From contig JACAEF010000033.1 of assembly GCA_013388985.1 (NCBI GenBank), positions 1-55,538 on the forward strand: a DNA stretch of 55,538 bases. The letters run 5' to 3'. Origin of the DNA: Rhodocyclaceae bacterium (GTDB lineage: Bacteria > Pseudomonadota > Gammaproteobacteria > Burkholderiales > Rhodocyclaceae). The notes under the pieces were generated by a model. That model had not been told where the DNA came from. It did no database searches and worked only from the letters and a program-made list of their open reading frames with translations. This document shows, piece after piece, positions 26,776 to 35,237 of this stretch. Numbering within the stretch: the first letter of the stretch is position 1; every line of letters starts with the position of its first letter. The position numbers and the translations under genes are program-made.

Positions 26776-29214
26776 ATGAACAAACTCAAACTGGTGATGA
26801 TCGGTAACGGCATGGCCGGCTGCCGCACCCTCGAGGAACTGCTGAAGCTCGCGCCCGATCTCTACGAAATCACGGTATTCGGCGCCGAGCCGCACCCGAA
26901 CTACAACCGCATCATGCTCTCGCCCGTGTTGGCCGGCGAGACGAAGTTCGAGGACATCGTCCTCAACGACCTCGCGTGGTATCGCGACAACGGCATCCGG
27001 CTGCATGTCGGCAGGAAGGTCGTCAAGATCGACCGCAAGGCGCAGAAGGTGGTCGCCGACGACGGCACGGAAGCCTCATATGATCGCCTGCTGCTGGCGA
27101 CGGGTTCCGCCCCTTTCATCCTGCCCGTGCCGGGCAAGGACCTGCCGGGCGTGATCGGTTACCGTGACATCGCCGATACCGAGGCGATGATCGACGCAGC
27201 CAAGCACCACCGCTATGCGGTCGTGATCGGCGCCGGCCTGCTCGGTCTCGAGGCCGCCAACGGCCTCGCGCTGCGCGGCATGGACGTCACCGTCGTGCAT
27301 CTCGCCGACTGGATCATGGAGCGTCAGCTCGACCGGACCGCCGCCGACCTGTTGCAGAAATCGCTCGAAGCCAAGGGGCTCAAGTTCCTGCTCGGCAAAC
27401 AGACGAGCGAATTGGTCCGGGGCGAGAGCGGCCGTGTCGCAGCGGTGAGGTTCAAGGAGGGGGGCGCGATTCCGGCCGACCTCGTCGTGATGGCGGTGGG
27501 CATCCGCCCGAACATCGAGCTGGCAAAAAGCGCCCGGCTCCACTGCAACCGCGGCATCGTCGTCGATGACACGATGCAGACCTACGATCCGAAGATCTAT
27601 GCGGTCGGCGAATGCGTCGAACATCGGAACACGACGTACGGCCTGGTCGCGCCGCTGTTCGAGCAGGCCAAGGTCTGCGCCAATCATCTGGCGCAGATGG
27701 GCATCGGCCGCTATACGGGATCGGTGACCTCGACCAAGCTCAAGGTGACCGGCATCGATGTGTTTTCCGCCGGCGACTTCATGGGTGGCGAGGGCACGGA
27801 AGACATCGTGCTGGCCGACGCCGCGGGCGGTCTCTACAAGAAGCTCGTCATCAAGGACGACCATCTCATTGGCGCCGTGCTCTACGGCGATACCGGCGAC
27901 GGCGCCTGGTATTTCCAGCTCATGAAGGACAGGCAGAGCATCGCCGACATCCGCGATCATCTGATGTTCGGCAGCCATCACGTCGGCGATACCGGCCATG
28001 CCGGCCAGAACAAGGCGGCCGCGATGCCCGACGACGCCGAGGTCTGCGGCTGCAATGGCGTTTGCAAGGGCGACATCGTCAAGGCGATCAAGACGCACGG
28101 CCTGTTCACGCTCGAGGAGGTGCGCAAGCACACCAAGGCGTCCTCCTCCTGCGGCAGCTGCACGGGACTCGTCGAGCAGATCCTCGCCTCGACAGTCGGC
28201 GGAGCCTACCAGCCGGCCGACACGAAGGACAAACCGATGTGCGGTTGCACCGATCTCTCGCATGGCGCGGTGCGGCAGGCGATCAAGGAACAAAAGCTGT
28301 TGTCGATCCCCGCGGTGATGCAGTTTCTGCAGTGGAAGACGCCGAATGGCTGCGCCACCTGCCGTCCTGCGCTCAACTACTACCTGATTTCGACCTGGCC
28401 GAAGGAGGCCGAGGACGATCCGCAGTCGCGCTTCATCAACGAGCGGGCGCATGCCAACATTCAGAGGGACGGGACGTTCAGCGTCGTGCCGCGCATGTGG
28501 GGTGGCCTGACCACGCCGGCCGAGCTGCGCGCGATCGCCGAGGTTGCTGAGAAGTACCGGGTGCCGACCGTGAAGATGACCGGCGGCGCGCGCATCGACC
28601 TGCTGGGCATTCCGAAGGAGAAGCTGCCGGAGGTCTGGGCCGATCTCGGTGCCGCCGGCCTGGTGTCGGGGCATGCGTATGGCAAGAGCATTCGCACCGT
28701 GAAGACCTGCGTCGGCGCCGAGCACTGCCGCTTCGGCACCCAGCTGTCGATGAGCATGGGCGTCAAGCTCGAGAAGATGCTGTTCGGCATGTGGGCGCCG
28801 CACAAGGTCAAGCTGGCAGTGAGCGGATGTCCGCGCAACTGCGCGGAGGCTGGCATCAAGGATGTCGGCGTGATCGGCGTCGATTCCGGCTATGAGCTCT
28901 ACGTCGCCGGCAACGGCGGCATCAAGACCGAGGTCGCGCAATTCTTCTGCAAGGTCAAGTCGGACGAGGAGGTGCTCGAATACGCGGGCGCCTTCCTGCA
29001 ACTCTACCGGGAAGAAGGCTACTACCTCGAGCGCACCTGCCACTATGTCGCCCGCGTCGGCCTCGATCATGTGAAGAAAATCGTCGTCGAGGACGCAGCC
29101 CGCCGCAAGGAACTTTACGAGCGCCTGCTGTTCTCCCTGCAGGACTATGAAGACCCCTGGGCGAATGCCGTCGCTACCCAATCGAAGGAATACATCGCGC
29201 TGGAGGCCGTATGA
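26776..29214 (+). CDS. nirB: NADH-dependent nitrite reductase large subunit
   Basis: An 812-residue siroheme nitrite reductase that reduces nitrite to ammonium in the cytoplasm. The N-terminal FAD/NADH domains include VMIGNGMAGCRTLEEL and VVIGAGLLGLEAANGLA. A BFD-like [2Fe-2S] domain follows (CGCNGVCKGDIVKAI, SSCGSCTGLVEQ), then a second Cys-containing segment (MCGCTDLSHGAVRQAI). The siroheme/[4Fe-4S] site is CVGAEHCRFGTQ with SGCPRNCAEAGIKDVG. It ends overlapping nirD by four bases. Confidence 0.96.
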   Translation: MNKLKLVMIGNGMAGCRTLEELLKLAPDLYEITVFGAEPHPNYNRIMLSPVLAGETKFEDIVLNDLAWYRDNGIRLHVGRKVVKIDRKAQKVVADDGTEASYDRLLLATGSAPFILPVPGKDLPGVIGYRDIADTEAMIDAAKHHRYAVVIGAGLLGLEAANGLALRGMDVTVVHLADWIMERQLDRTAADLLQKSLEAKGLKFLLGKQTSELVRGESGRVAAVRFKEGGAIPADLVVMAVGIRPNIELAKSARLHCNRGIVVDDTMQTYDPKIYAVGECVEHRNTTYGLVAPLFEQAKVCANHLAQMGIGRYTGSVTSTKLKVTGIDVFSAGDFMGGEGTEDIVLADAAGGLYKKLVIKDDHLIGAVLYGDTGDGAWYFQLMKDRQSIADIRDHLMFGSHHVGDTGHAGQNKAAAMPDDAEVCGCNGVCKGDIVKAIKTHGLFTLEEVRKHTKASSSCGSCTGLVEQILASTVGGAYQPADTKDKPMCGCTDLSHGAVRQAIKEQKLLSIPAVMQFLQWKTPNGCATCRPALNYYLISTWPKEAEDDPQSRFINERAHANIQRDGTFSVVPRMWGGLTTPAELRAIAEVAEKYRVPTVKMTGGARIDLLGIPKEKLPEVWADLGAAGLVSGHAYGKSIRTVKTCVGAEHCRFGTQLSMSMGVKLEKMLFGMWAPHKVKLAVSGCPRNCAEAGIKDVGVIGVDSGYELYVAGNGGIKTEVAQFFCKVKSDEEVLEYAGAFLQLYREEGYYLERTCHYVARVGLDHVKKIVVEDAARRKELYERLLFSLQDYEDPWANAVATQSKEYIALEAV

Positions 29215-29519
29215 GCGAATGGAAGAAAATCTGCACGCTGGAGGACATTCCACGCCTCGGCAGCCGCGTCGTCAAATCCACGCACGGCGACATCGCCGTG
29301 TTCCGTACGGCCGACGACGAGGTCTTCGCCCTGCATGACAAGTGTCCGCACAAGGGCGGGCCGCTCTCGCAGGGCATCGTCGCCGGCAAGATCGTCACCT
29401 GCCCGATGCACAGCTGGAAGATCCAGTTCGAAAGCGGCGAGGCGGTGGCGCCCGATGTCGGCTGCGCGAAGCCCTTCGCCGTCAAGATCGAAGGCGGTGT
29501 GGTGTGGATCGACCTCTGA
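29211..29519 (+). CDS. nirD: Nitrite reductase small subunit
   Basis: A 102-residue Rieske-type subunit. The cluster motifs are CPHKGGPLSQG and CPMHSWKIQFESGE, both intact with Cys-x-His pairs. It partners NirB. ATG overlaps the nirB stop (ATGA), and the nasA GTG start lies inside its last codons, so the three proteins are made in a coupled way. Confidence 0.95.
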   Translation: MSEWKKICTLEDIPRLGSRVVKSTHGDIAVFRTADDEVFALHDKCPHKGGPLSQGIVAGKIVTCPMHSWKIQFESGEAVAPDVGCAKPFAVKIEGGVVWIDL

Positions 29520-32203
29520 ACGAAACCCGGAGCGTCTGCTGTTACTGCGGCACCGGCTGCGGCGTGATCATCCAGTCCGCCGGCGACCGGATCGTCGGGG
29601 TGCGGGGCGATCCCGACCATCCGGCCAACTTTGGCAAGCTCTGCGCCAAGGGCAATACCTTGCACCTGGCCGCCGTGCGGACGGGCAGGGCGACCGTGCC
29701 GATCCTGCGCGAAAGCCGTGCCGTCCTGCCAGCGCCGACTTCGTGGGATTACGCCCTCGATGTCGCCGCCGAGCGCTTCGCCGCGATCATCCGCGAGCAC
29801 GGCCCGGACGCCGTCGCCTTCTATGTTTCCGGCCAGTTGCTGACCGAGGACTACTACGTCTTCAACAAGCTGGCGCGCGCGCTCGTCGGCACGAACAACA
29901 TCGACTCGAACTCGCGCCTGTGCATGTCCTCGGCGGTGGCCGCCTACAAGGCGACGCTGGGCTCGGATGCCGTGCCCTGCTGCTACGAAGACATCGAGCT
30001 CGCCGACCTGCTGCTGATCGCCGGCTCGAATACGGCCTACGCCCATCCGATCGTCTTCCGCCGCATCGAGGCCGCGAAGGAAAAACGCCCAGACCTGAAA
30101 ATCGTCGTCGTCGATCCGCGCCGCACCGACACCGCCGCGGCGGCCGACCTGCATCTGGCCCTCGCGCCCGGTGCGGATGCGCTGCTCTACTCGGCGATGC
30201 TCCATGTGCTGCTGTGGGAAGGGCTGACCGATCCTGCCTTCATCGCGCAACACACCGAAGGCTTCAACGCGTTGAGATCGCAACTGGCCGAGCTGACCCC
30301 GGGCGCGGTGGCCGCCGCCTGCGGCGTGAGGGCCGAAGACATCGTCGCCGCCGCGCGGATGTTCGGGCAGGCCAAGGCGCCGCTCTCCTTCTGGTGCCAG
30401 GGACTCAACCAGTCGATCCACGGCACCGCGAACGGCGCCGCGCTGATCCACCTGCATCTGGCCACCGGCAAGATCGGCCGGCCGGGCATGGGGCCGTTCT
30501 CGCTCACCGGCCAGCCCAACGCGATGGGCGGGCGCGAGACCGGCACGATGGCCAATCTGCTGCCCGGCCACCGCAACCTCGCGGATCCCGCCGACCGCGC
30601 CGAGCTCGCGCGACTGTGGAACGTCCCCGCCCTGCCCGAAAAACCCGGCAAGACTGCCATCGAGCTCTTCGACGCGCTGACCAACGGCGACATCAAGGCG
30701 ATCTGGATCGCGTGCACCAACCCGGCCCAGTCGCTGCCCGATCTCGCCAAGGTGAAAACGGCACTGACCCATGCCAAATTCGTCGTCGTGCAGGACGCCT
30801 GGGGCGACACCGAAACCGCCGCCTTCGCCGACCTGTTGCTGCCCGCCGCGACCTGGGGCGAGAAGGATGGCACGGTGACCAACTCCGAGCGGCGCATCTC
30901 GCGCGTCCGTGCCGCGGTGCCGCCGCCGGGCGCGGCGCGCGCCGACTGGCGCATCGCCCGCGACTTCGCCTTGAGGCTGGATGAAAAACTCGGCGCTGGC
31001 AGGACGGCACAGTTCGCCTTCGACTCGCCGGCCGAGGTCTACGCCGAGTATGTCAGGACCACCGTCGGCCGCGACCTCGACATCCATGAGCTTTCCCATG
31101 CCGTCCTCGATGCGCGCGGCCCGACGCAATGGCCGACGGGCGCGGCGCGGCTTTATACCGATCATCGCTTCGCCTTCCCCGACGGCAAGGCGCGCTTCAT
31201 CCCGATCGACACGCAGCTGACCGCCGAGACGCCGGACGCCCGCCATCCCTTCCGCCTGCTCACTGGCCGGCTGCGCGACCAGTGGCACGGCATGAGCCGC
31301 ACCGGCCGCATCCCGCGCCTCTACAGCCATGAGCCCGAGCCGCGCATCGAGATCCATCCCGCCGACCTACAACGGCGCGGCTGGATTGATGGCCAGCTGA
31401 TGCGCGTGAAGAGCCGGCGCGGCGAGATCGTGCTGCCCATCGCCGCCAGCGAGGAAGTGCGCCCGGGGCAGGCCTTCGTCGCGATGCACTGGGGACGGCG
31501 CAGCCTCTCGCACGACGGCGTGAATGCGCTGACGATTCCGGTCTGCGACCCGGTCTCGAAGCAGCCCGAGCTCAAGCACGCCGCGCTGCGCATCGAGCCG
31601 GCCGTGCTGCCCTGGCGCATGCGGGTGCTGCGCTCCCCCGGCCTGTCCGCCGAGGCCCACGAAAAAGTCATTGAATGGCGCGCCCGGCTGGCGCCACTCC
31701 TTGAAGGTTTCGACTACGCCGCGCTCACCCTCGATGGCCGCGAGCGCCCCCTCGTCGCGCTGCGCGTGGCGGCCGCCGAACCGCTCGCCATCGAGCGCAT
31801 CGAGCAGATCGCCGACGCGCTGGAGATGCCCGAGGGTGTCTGCCTCACCTACCGCGATCCGGCGAAGCGTGTGATCAAGCGCGCCCGCATCGATGATGAA
31901 CGGCTCACCGGCATCCTGCTGGCCGGCGAGGATCTGGCGGGCAACTGGTTGCGCGCGGCGATGAAGGAGGGCGTGCCCATCGATGCCCTGCGTCGCTGGC
32001 TCTTTGCACCGCGCGCCGAGCCGCCCGTGGCCAGCGCCGCGCCGCGCCGGGTGATCTGCAACTGCCTCGACGTCAGCGAGGCCGACATCCAACGGGAAAT
32101 CGCTGCCGGTGCTGACTTGCCGGCGCTGCAGGAGAGGCTCAAGTGCGGCACCTCCTGCGGCGCCTGCGTTCAGGAGATCAAGCAACTGTTAGGGAAACGC
32201 TGA
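29504..32203 (+). CDS. nasA: Assimilatory nitrate reductase catalytic subunit
   Basis: An 899-residue molybdopterin oxidoreductase that reduces nitrate to nitrite. The N-terminal [4Fe-4S] site is VCCYCGTGCGV. The bis-MGD domains include NNIDSNSRLCMSSAVAAYKA and GTANGAALIHLHLATGKIG. A C-terminal BFD-like [2Fe-2S] domain is present (CNCLDVSEADIQ, CGTSCGACVQEIK). GTG 29504 was chosen because it is the last in-frame start before the Fe-S motif and overlaps nirD. Two dispersed repeats lie in inter-segment linkers. The last residues (GKR and stop) are encoded by the end of an inserted MITE; without it the frame would end AVPRAV. Confidence 0.95.
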   Translation: MDRPLNETRSVCCYCGTGCGVIIQSAGDRIVGVRGDPDHPANFGKLCAKGNTLHLAAVRTGRATVPILRESRAVLPAPTSWDYALDVAAERFAAIIREHGPDAVAFYVSGQLLTEDYYVFNKLARALVGTNNIDSNSRLCMSSAVAAYKATLGSDAVPCCYEDIELADLLLIAGSNTAYAHPIVFRRIEAAKEKRPDLKIVVVDPRRTDTAAAADLHLALAPGADALLYSAMLHVLLWEGLTDPAFIAQHTEGFNALRSQLAELTPGAVAAACGVRAEDIVAAARMFGQAKAPLSFWCQGLNQSIHGTANGAALIHLHLATGKIGRPGMGPFSLTGQPNAMGGRETGTMANLLPGHRNLADPADRAELARLWNVPALPEKPGKTAIELFDALTNGDIKAIWIACTNPAQSLPDLAKVKTALTHAKFVVVQDAWGDTETAAFADLLLPAATWGEKDGTVTNSERRISRVRAAVPPPGAARADWRIARDFALRLDEKLGAGRTAQFAFDSPAEVYAEYVRTTVGRDLDIHELSHAVLDARGPTQWPTGAARLYTDHRFAFPDGKARFIPIDTQLTAETPDARHPFRLLTGRLRDQWHGMSRTGRIPRLYSHEPEPRIEIHPADLQRRGWIDGQLMRVKSRRGEIVLPIAASEEVRPGQAFVAMHWGRRSLSHDGVNALTIPVCDPVSKQPELKHAALRIEPAVLPWRMRVLRSPGLSAEAHEKVIEWRARLAPLLEGFDYAALTLDGRERPLVALRVAAAEPLAIERIEQIADALEMPEGVCLTYRDPAKRVIKRARIDDERLTGILLAGEDLAGNWLRAAMKEGVPIDALRRWLFAPRAEPPVASAAPRRVICNCLDVSEADIQREIAAGADLPALQERLKCGTSCGACVQEIKQLLGKR
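29718..29742 (+). repeat. Dispersed 25-bp repeat, copy 10 (in nasA)
   Basis: GTGCCGT, CCTG, CCAGCGCCGA, CTTC, read in nasA as AVLPAPTS in the linker just before SWDYALD. Confidence 0.8.
30986..31010 (-). repeat. Dispersed 25-bp repeat, copy 11 (in nasA)
   Basis: GTGCCGT, CCTG, CCAGCGCCGA, GTTT on the minus strand, read in nasA as KLGAGRTAQ. Confidence 0.85.
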
Positions 32204-32405
32204 ATAAATTGCTGCGCGGGCGCATCGCTGCGTTACGCGGTGCTCGGATGCTCGCCTACCTGGCAGGTATGTGGCTTCGACGTAACATGCGCTACGCTCA
32301 TGTGAGTCTTCGCCGAAACTTCGCCTTCGGCTCGTTTTCTCGCCTCCTGCGCTCCGTGCGCCTTGCATCCCATCCCACTCGCGGCTTTCTTCAGCGTTTC
32401 CTTAG
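32189..32405. mobile_element. 209-bp MITE with TTAG target duplication
   Basis: The element spans 32193-32401. Its ends are perfect inverted repeats: GGAAACGCTGAA on the left and TTCAGCGTTTCC on the right, extending imperfectly for a few more bases. It is flanked by TTAG at 32189-32192 and 32402-32405, matching the YTAR target typical of the IS5 group. No transposase reading frame fits inside. The left end supplies the stop codon of nasA. Removal of one TTAG plus the element restores an open frame for six more codons. Confidence 0.85.
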
Positions 32406-32445
32406 CCGTACCGCGAGCGGTTTGAAGGCGTGGTTTCGATGTTGT
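32406..32445. other. Residual nasA 3' end and convergent gap
   Basis: This short stretch holds the former end of nasA (GCC GTA CCG CGA GCG GTT TGA, frame carried over the TTAG duplication) and then the gap to the convergent norF-like stop. I see no other signal. Confidence 0.6.
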
Positions 32446-32727
32446 TCAGCCCAAGGTCGTCAGCCGTCGCAGGACATCCCCCCAGCCGTGGCTGAAGATC
32501 ACCATCAGCGGCACGAGCGTGACGAAGCCGTGCAGGATGCGGCGGATGCGCGGATGCGCGGGGGTGATTGCCATGTAGCGGTCGATCACCAGGCGGCCTT
32601 TCACGGCGATCAGCCCGGCGACGACAAGAGAGAGCGGCCAGCCGGCGTGGCCGGTCTCGGCCAGCAACGCGCCGGCGAGCGTGAGGGCCACAAGGGTGAG
32701 CCAGGTGCGTTCGGCTTTGCCGATCAT
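32446..32727 (-). CDS. NorF-like / cytochrome oxidase subunit IV-type membrane protein
   Basis: A 93-residue membrane protein with three hydrophobic segments (TWLTLVALTLAGALLAETG, WPLSLVVAGLIAVKGRLVI, ILHGFVTLVPLMVIFSHGWG). The pattern around KGRLVIDRYM is typical of the prokaryotic cytochrome oxidase subunit IV / NorF group. It pairs with the upstream NorE-like protein, whose stop overlaps its start (ATGA). NorEF proteins support NO reductase activity in some denitrifiers; here they follow a cytochrome c gene in the men operon. Confidence 0.82.
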   Translation of the reverse strand: MIGKAERTWLTLVALTLAGALLAETGHAGWPLSLVVAGLIAVKGRLVIDRYMAITPAHPRIRRILHGFVTLVPLMVIFSHGWGDVLRRLTTLG

Positions 32728-33323
32728 CGCAGCACGTAAAAGAAGGGAAAGATGATCAGCCACAACACGTCGGTGCCATGCCAGTACATCGCTGCGGCCT
32801 CCAAGCCGCTGTGGTCGCGCGACGAGTAGACGCCCAGCGCGGTGCGCGTCGCCACCCAGATGAGGCCGAGTAGCCCCCAGCTCACATGCACCAGGTGGTT
32901 GAGCGTCAGGTAGTAATACACCGTGTAGAAGATGCCGGCCGTGCCGTCGATGCCGTGGGCGACGTTCCAGCGGATCTCGAAGAACTTGACGATGGGATAG
33001 CCGAGGCCGAGCAGCAGCGCCGCCAGCACCCAGAAGAAGGTCGTGCGGCGCGCGTCGCGGCGGATCGCCGCGACGGCCTTGACCATGCAGTAGCCGCTGG
33101 TGAGCAAGAGCAGCGTGATCGTCACCCCGGCGACGGTGGCGAGCTGGTCCGGGCCGCGCTCGAAAGCGGCCGGGTGATGCGCCTTGGCGATGAAATAGAC
33201 GCAGAACAGCAGCAGGAACTCGACCAGCACGCAGAAGATGCCGACCCAGATGCCCTTGTTGCCGGGCACAGGTTGGGCGTGCAAAGTCGGCGCTGGTAGA
33301 GTGGCACCTGCGGGATCATTCAT
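32724..33323 (-). CDS. NorE-like / cytochrome oxidase subunit III-type membrane protein
   Basis: A 199-residue protein of the heme-copper oxidase subunit III family. Five hydrophobic segments are visible, with GIWVGIFCVLVEFLLLFCVYF near the N-terminus, TLNHLVHVSWGLLGLIWVA and the C-terminal YWHGTDVLWLIIFPFFYVLR, a subunit III signature. No subunit I or II gene is adjacent, which favours NorE over a true oxidase subunit. The N-terminal tail carries a dispersed-repeat copy read as ATLPAPTL. The start at 33323 overlaps the cytochrome gene's stop by eight bases. Confidence 0.85.
   Translation of the reverse strand: MNDPAGATLPAPTLHAQPVPGNKGIWVGIFCVLVEFLLLFCVYFIAKAHHPAAFERGPDQLATVAGVTITLLLLTSGYCMVKAVAAIRRDARRTTFFWVLAALLLGLGYPIVKFFEIRWNVAHGIDGTAGIFYTVYYYLTLNHLVHVSWGLLGLIWVATRTALGVYSSRDHSGLEAAAMYWHGTDVLWLIIFPFFYVLR
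33283..33307 (-). repeat. Dispersed 25-bp repeat, copy 12 (in norE-like)
   Basis: GTGCCAC, TCTA, CCAGCGCCGA, CTTT on the minus strand, read as ATLPAPTL six residues after the start Met. Confidence 0.8.
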
Positions 33324-34023
33324 CTTGTAGCCGCGTGATGTAGGCAAGGATGTCCTGGATGTCCTTCTCCGTCAGCCGGTTGAGCACGCCGAGCTTCACG
33401 GCCTTGGGCTTGGTTTTGTCGTCCTCCTCGTCCTCGTCGTCGGCCACCTTGTCGTGCGGCCGCTCGCCCTTGAGGTAGGCGGCGATCTGCTTTTGCAGGT
33501 AGTTCGTGTATTGACCGACCAGCATCGGGAAGCGCGTCTTGCCGCGGCCATCGACGCCATGGCAGTAGGCGCATTCCTCCTGATAGAGCCGCTTGCCGTT
33601 GGCGAGGTCGCCTTCCAGCTTGGGGATGATCAGCACCTTCTCCATCGCCTTGAGGCGGGCCAGCGCGTCGTCGCTGGGCTTGAACTCGGGCATCTTGGTC
33701 GGCAACTCGATGCCGGCCAGATAGGCGGCGACGGCCTTGATGTCGGCATCCGGCAGCTCGCGTTCCTGGGTGTAGGGGAACATCGGGATGTTGATGCGCT
33801 CGCGCGAGCGGAACTTCTTCAGCGTGTATTCGATATAGGCGGCGCGCTGGCCGGCCAGCCGCGGGTATTCGCCGCGCTTGCCGCCCTGGCCGAGGTCGCC
33901 GTGGCAGGCCGCGCAGGGGCCGTAAATCTCCTTGCCGGATTCGTTCTCGGGCGTGGCGGCGATGGCATGGGCGGACAGGAAAGCCAGGCAGAAGGCGAAA
34001 TGGAGAAGGTGGCGCTTGGACAT
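33316..34023 (-). CDS. Periplasmic diheme cytochrome c (c4-like)
   Basis: A 235-residue exported cytochrome with a signal peptide (HLLHFAFCLAFLSAHAIA) and two heme sites, CAACH and CAYCH, about 110 residues apart, each followed by the YPRLAGQ- or FPMLVGQY-type methionine-domain segment of the c4 family. An acidic insert (DDEDEEDDK) precedes the last helix. The start at 34023 follows GAGG at good spacing. It may carry electrons to an NO or N2O reductase, given its NosD, NorE and NorF-like neighbours. Confidence 0.88.
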   Translation of the reverse strand: MSKRHLLHFAFCLAFLSAHAIAATPENESGKEIYGPCAACHGDLGQGGKRGEYPRLAGQRAAYIEYTLKKFRSRERINIPMFPYTQERELPDADIKAVAAYLAGIELPTKMPEFKPSDDALARLKAMEKVLIIPKLEGDLANGKRLYQEECAYCHGVDGRGKTRFPMLVGQYTNYLQKQIAAYLKGERPHDKVADDEDEEDDKTKPKAVKLGVLNRLTEKDIQDILAYITRLQDE

Positions 34024-34031
34024 GGCAGGCC

Positions 34032-35237
34032 TCATCGTTGCATGTCTGGGACGGGATCGGAAAGGATGCGGTAAGGCGCCGAGAAGGGCGCCAGCCGTTC
34101 GAGGAAATCGATCAGCTCGAGTACCGGTGAATTGCGGAAAAAGGCCGCTAGCGGCGTTTCCATCCAGATGCGGTCGGCATAGAGCCAGACTTCGTGCGGT
34201 GTATCGCCGATGCCGTCGTGGTCGCGGTCGAAGCCTTCATATTCGTCCCAGCGGTTGTGCCGCCAGACATTGGCCTCGCCTGCGCCTTTGCCGCTGATCG
34301 CCACCGTGGTCAGGTTGTTGTCGAAACGGTTGTGCTCGAAGCGGTGGCCGCCGGCCTCGCCGTAGAAGAACAGGCCGATGATGTTGTGCGCGAAGCGGTT
34401 GTCGCGCACGTCGAGCAGGCCGATCTTTTCGGGTGGCGCATCCACCTTGAGGCCGACCGTGCAATGCAGCACGCTGTTGCCGACGACGATGCCGGAATCG
34501 CTTTCCTTGAAGACGATGCCAGCACCCCCGCCGGTCAGGGCATGCGCGATGTGATTGCCGCGCAGCACGACGTCGCGCGAATAGAGCACGACGATGCCGG
34601 TGGCCATGTGGACGATCCGGTTGTTTTCGATGCGCAGGCGCGGCGAGAAGACGATCTGCATGCCGTAGCGGCCATCGCTGAAATGGTTGCCGGCGATCAC
34701 GCAGTCCTGCGAGTTGATGAAGGTCAGATCGCGCGCGCGTTGGAAGCGGTTGTCCTCGATGCGGTTATGCGCGCCATGCCACATGCGGATGGCATCGCCG
34801 CGCATCGCTGCGGCGAGCGGCTTGCCGGTGACCTGGTTGCCGCGCACCACGGTGTGCGTGGCCTGGCGCAGATGGATGCCGAACAGCACGTCTTCGATGC
34901 GGTTGTTTTCGACCCGATGGTTCTGTCCCTCGACCAGCACGCCGGCATCGACGGCATCGTGCAGTTCGCCGCTGCCGGTGATGACGAAGCCGCGCAGCGT
35001 CACGCCGTGGCCGGCGATGCTGACGACCGTGCCGCGGCCGTTGCCGCGGATTTCCGCCTGGCCGCCGCCCTCGAGCGTCAAGGGTTTGTCGATGTGGATC
35101 GGCCCGGCGTAAACCCCGGCAGGCACCCGCAGCGTGCCGCCCGCCGGCGCGGCGTCGATCAGCGCCTGCAATGATGGCGCGGCCTGGGCGAGAGGGTGGA
35201 GCAGCAACAGGATGAGCAGGGTCAGCTGGAGAAGCAT
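34032..35237 (-). CDS. NosD-like periplasmic copper-processing protein (paralog 2)
   Basis: A 401-residue parallel beta-helix protein of the NosD family. It has a signal peptide (LLILLLLHPLAQAA), then repeated N-x-I/F turns such as VENNRIEDVLFGIHL, IENNRIVHMATGIVV and FEHNRFDNNL. The C-terminal FDRDHDGIGDTPHEVW is the family signature and matches the NosD at 51592-52971. NosD helps mature the NosZ copper centres. The start at 35237 overlaps menD by 16 bases. It is unusual for a nosD to sit away from the other nos genes, in a menaquinone operon. Confidence 0.88.
   Translation of the reverse strand: MLLQLTLLILLLLHPLAQAAPSLQALIDAAPAGGTLRVPAGVYAGPIHIDKPLTLEGGGQAEIRGNGRGTVVSIAGHGVTLRGFVITGSGELHDAVDAGVLVEGQNHRVENNRIEDVLFGIHLRQATHTVVRGNQVTGKPLAAAMRGDAIRMWHGAHNRIEDNRFQRARDLTFINSQDCVIAGNHFSDGRYGMQIVFSPRLRIENNRIVHMATGIVVLYSRDVVLRGNHIAHALTGGGAGIVFKESDSGIVVGNSVLHCTVGLKVDAPPEKIGLLDVRDNRFAHNIIGLFFYGEAGGHRFEHNRFDNNLTTVAISGKGAGEANVWRHNRWDEYEGFDRDHDGIGDTPHEVWLYADRIWMETPLAAFFRNSPVLELIDFLERLAPFSAPYRILSDPVPDMQR

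Noticed and set aside
32020-32050. CCAGCGCCG match near the nasA C-terminal domain
   Set aside because: Only nine core bases match and neither flank agrees with the consensus.
32206-32445. Coding gene in the region after nasA
   Set aside because: The open frames there are short, Arg-rich and run through the MITE; no start with a ribosome-binding site or domain was found.
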